From Pararhizobium qamdonense (GTDB taxonomy: Bacteria; Pseudomonadota; Alphaproteobacteria; Rhizobiales; Rhizobiaceae), in the NCBI RefSeq assembly GCF_029277445.1, contig NZ_CP119566.1:186001-250000 (forward strand): a stretch of DNA of 64,000 nucleotides, given 5' to 3'. The notes under the pieces were generated by a model. The model worked only from the letters and a program-made list of their open reading frames with translations, was not told the origin of the DNA and searched no databases. Shown piece after piece: positions 63,402-64,000 of this stretch. Position 1 is the first letter of the stretch. Each line of letters starts with the position of its first letter. A program made the translations under genes and the position numbers.

Positions 63402-64000
63402 ATGTTCCTGCAGACATTCGGTGGGTTACGCCTGCTCGATGCTGCGGGACAGGAATGCCGGTATCCTCGCAAAGGTCTGTTCCTGCTTGCCTATCTGGCA
63501 ACCGGAACCAGCGCCGAAATCAGCCGCAGCGAAGCGGCTGACCTTCTCTGGGGAAGCGAGGAGCGGGCGCTTGCATTTACAAACCTGAGAAAGCTGATTT
63601 CACGTCTGCCCGTAGCCTATGCCTCGATGCTGACCATAGCACCTGGCCATCTTCGCCTCGACCGCCGGCAACTTCGTTGCGACGCAGAAGCGATCAAGAG
63701 CGCAGATACATCCCTATCCTCCCTCGTCGAACTGATGAGCCGGCCTTTTCTCTGCGAATTCGACGATGCCGGAGGTGCGGCCAGCCGGTGGGTGAAAGCG
63801 CAACGCCGCATCTATCTCAACGTGATGCGGCAAAAATTGCTGGAATGGTCTGCGGAAGTTCCGGCATCAGCAGACGCGCCGGCCGCCCGGCAGGCGGCCT
63901 TTCTCATTCTTGAGCATTGGCCGGGCGATCAACTGATACGCCGGACGCTTTCGACCGGGCCGCCGCCACAGCCGTCTGAAGGTCAGATCGAGCCGCTGTT
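63402..64000 (+). CDS. SARP/BTAD-type regulator (5' part, runs off the window)
   Basis: The frame is open for 199 codons to the right edge. It starts MFLQTFGGLRLLDAAGQECR with a winged-helix, OmpR-like segment (RKGLFLLAYLATGT, ISRSEAADLLWGSEERALAF, TNLRKLISRLP). An all-helical region with RWVKAQRRIYLNVMRQKLLE resembles the bacterial transcriptional activation domain. SARP-type regulators are best known from Actinobacteria. Further domains may lie beyond the window. It follows the XRE gene by 5 bases. Confidence 0.7.
   Translation, partial: MFLQTFGGLRLLDAAGQECRYPRKGLFLLAYLATGTSAEISRSEAADLLWGSEERALAFTNLRKLISRLPVAYASMLTIAPGHLRLDRRQLRCDAEAIKSADTSLSSLVELMSRPFLCEFDDAGGAASRWVKAQRRIYLNVMRQKLLEWSAEVPASADAPAARQAAFLILEHWPGDQLIRRTLSTGPPPQPSEGQIEPL

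Overview
The window looks like a chromosomal segment of a Rhizobiaceae bacterium (Rhizobium/Agrobacterium type). The evidence is the GC-rich coding sequence, the alphaproteobacterial CTTGAC-type promoters, one RIME-like intergenic repeat, the small DUF2934/DUF883/entericidin genes, and the company of recF, dnaK/dnaJ, polA and kdp. No rRNA, tRNA, CRISPR array, insertion sequence or phage was seen.

Layout. 1-4 kb: a partial SH3-type secreted protein, a 2-hydroxyacid dehydrogenase, and a minus-strand recF-moeB-GNAT run. 4.2-7.4 kb: a marR-emrA-emrB drug-efflux operon behind a perfect inverted-repeat operator. 7.4-11.8 kb: a GST-like gene, dnaJ and dnaK, with hairpin terminators after dnaJ and dnaK. 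12.0-14.5 kb: an AT-richer island holding a cysteine-rich HNH-like (treble-clef) putative nuclease toxin followed by four tandem paralogous genes that look like an immunity array. 14.6-16.8 kb: a class A penicillin-binding protein. 17-20 kb: small stress-type genes including a cold-shock gene with a good promoter and a terminator. 20-26.5 kb: a YbhN-like membrane protein, an M20 peptidase, a MarR regulator, a three-hairpin small RNA (probably the rhizobial alpha-r7/Smr7C family) and polA. 26.6-31.7 kb: an RND efflux operon with its TetR regulator.

32-45.5 kb is an amino-sugar/cell-wall-sugar catabolic region. On the minus strand lie murQ, an ABC sugar importer (binding protein, two permeases, ATPase) and a Gfo/Idh/MocA oxidoreductase. 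Diverging on the plus strand are a BadF-type GlcNAc kinase, a GntR regulator, a SIS-type glucosamine-6-phosphate deaminase candidate and nagA. Two copies of a 16-bp box in inverted orientation flank the divergent promoter. Converging on nagA is a translationally coupled cutC-ROK kinase-amidase operon. 45.7-48.3 kb: a CysZ/EI24-like membrane protein and a PAS-HTH regulator coupled to an aminotransferase, behind a 22-bp palindrome.

48.3-56.6 kb is a complete kdpFABCDE potassium-uptake operon with two extra microproteins: 27 aa before kdpF and 55 aa between kdpA and kdpB. 57-62.7 kb holds an unusual pair: a 1211-residue FecR-TPR-outer-membrane beta-barrel fusion coupled (TGATG) to a CHASE2 adenylate/guanylate cyclase. 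The window ends with an XRE regulator and the start of a SARP/BTAD-type regulator.

The least conventional items are the toxin with its four-member putative immunity array, the FecR-TPR-barrel/CHASE2-cyclase pair, and the extra Kdp microproteins.
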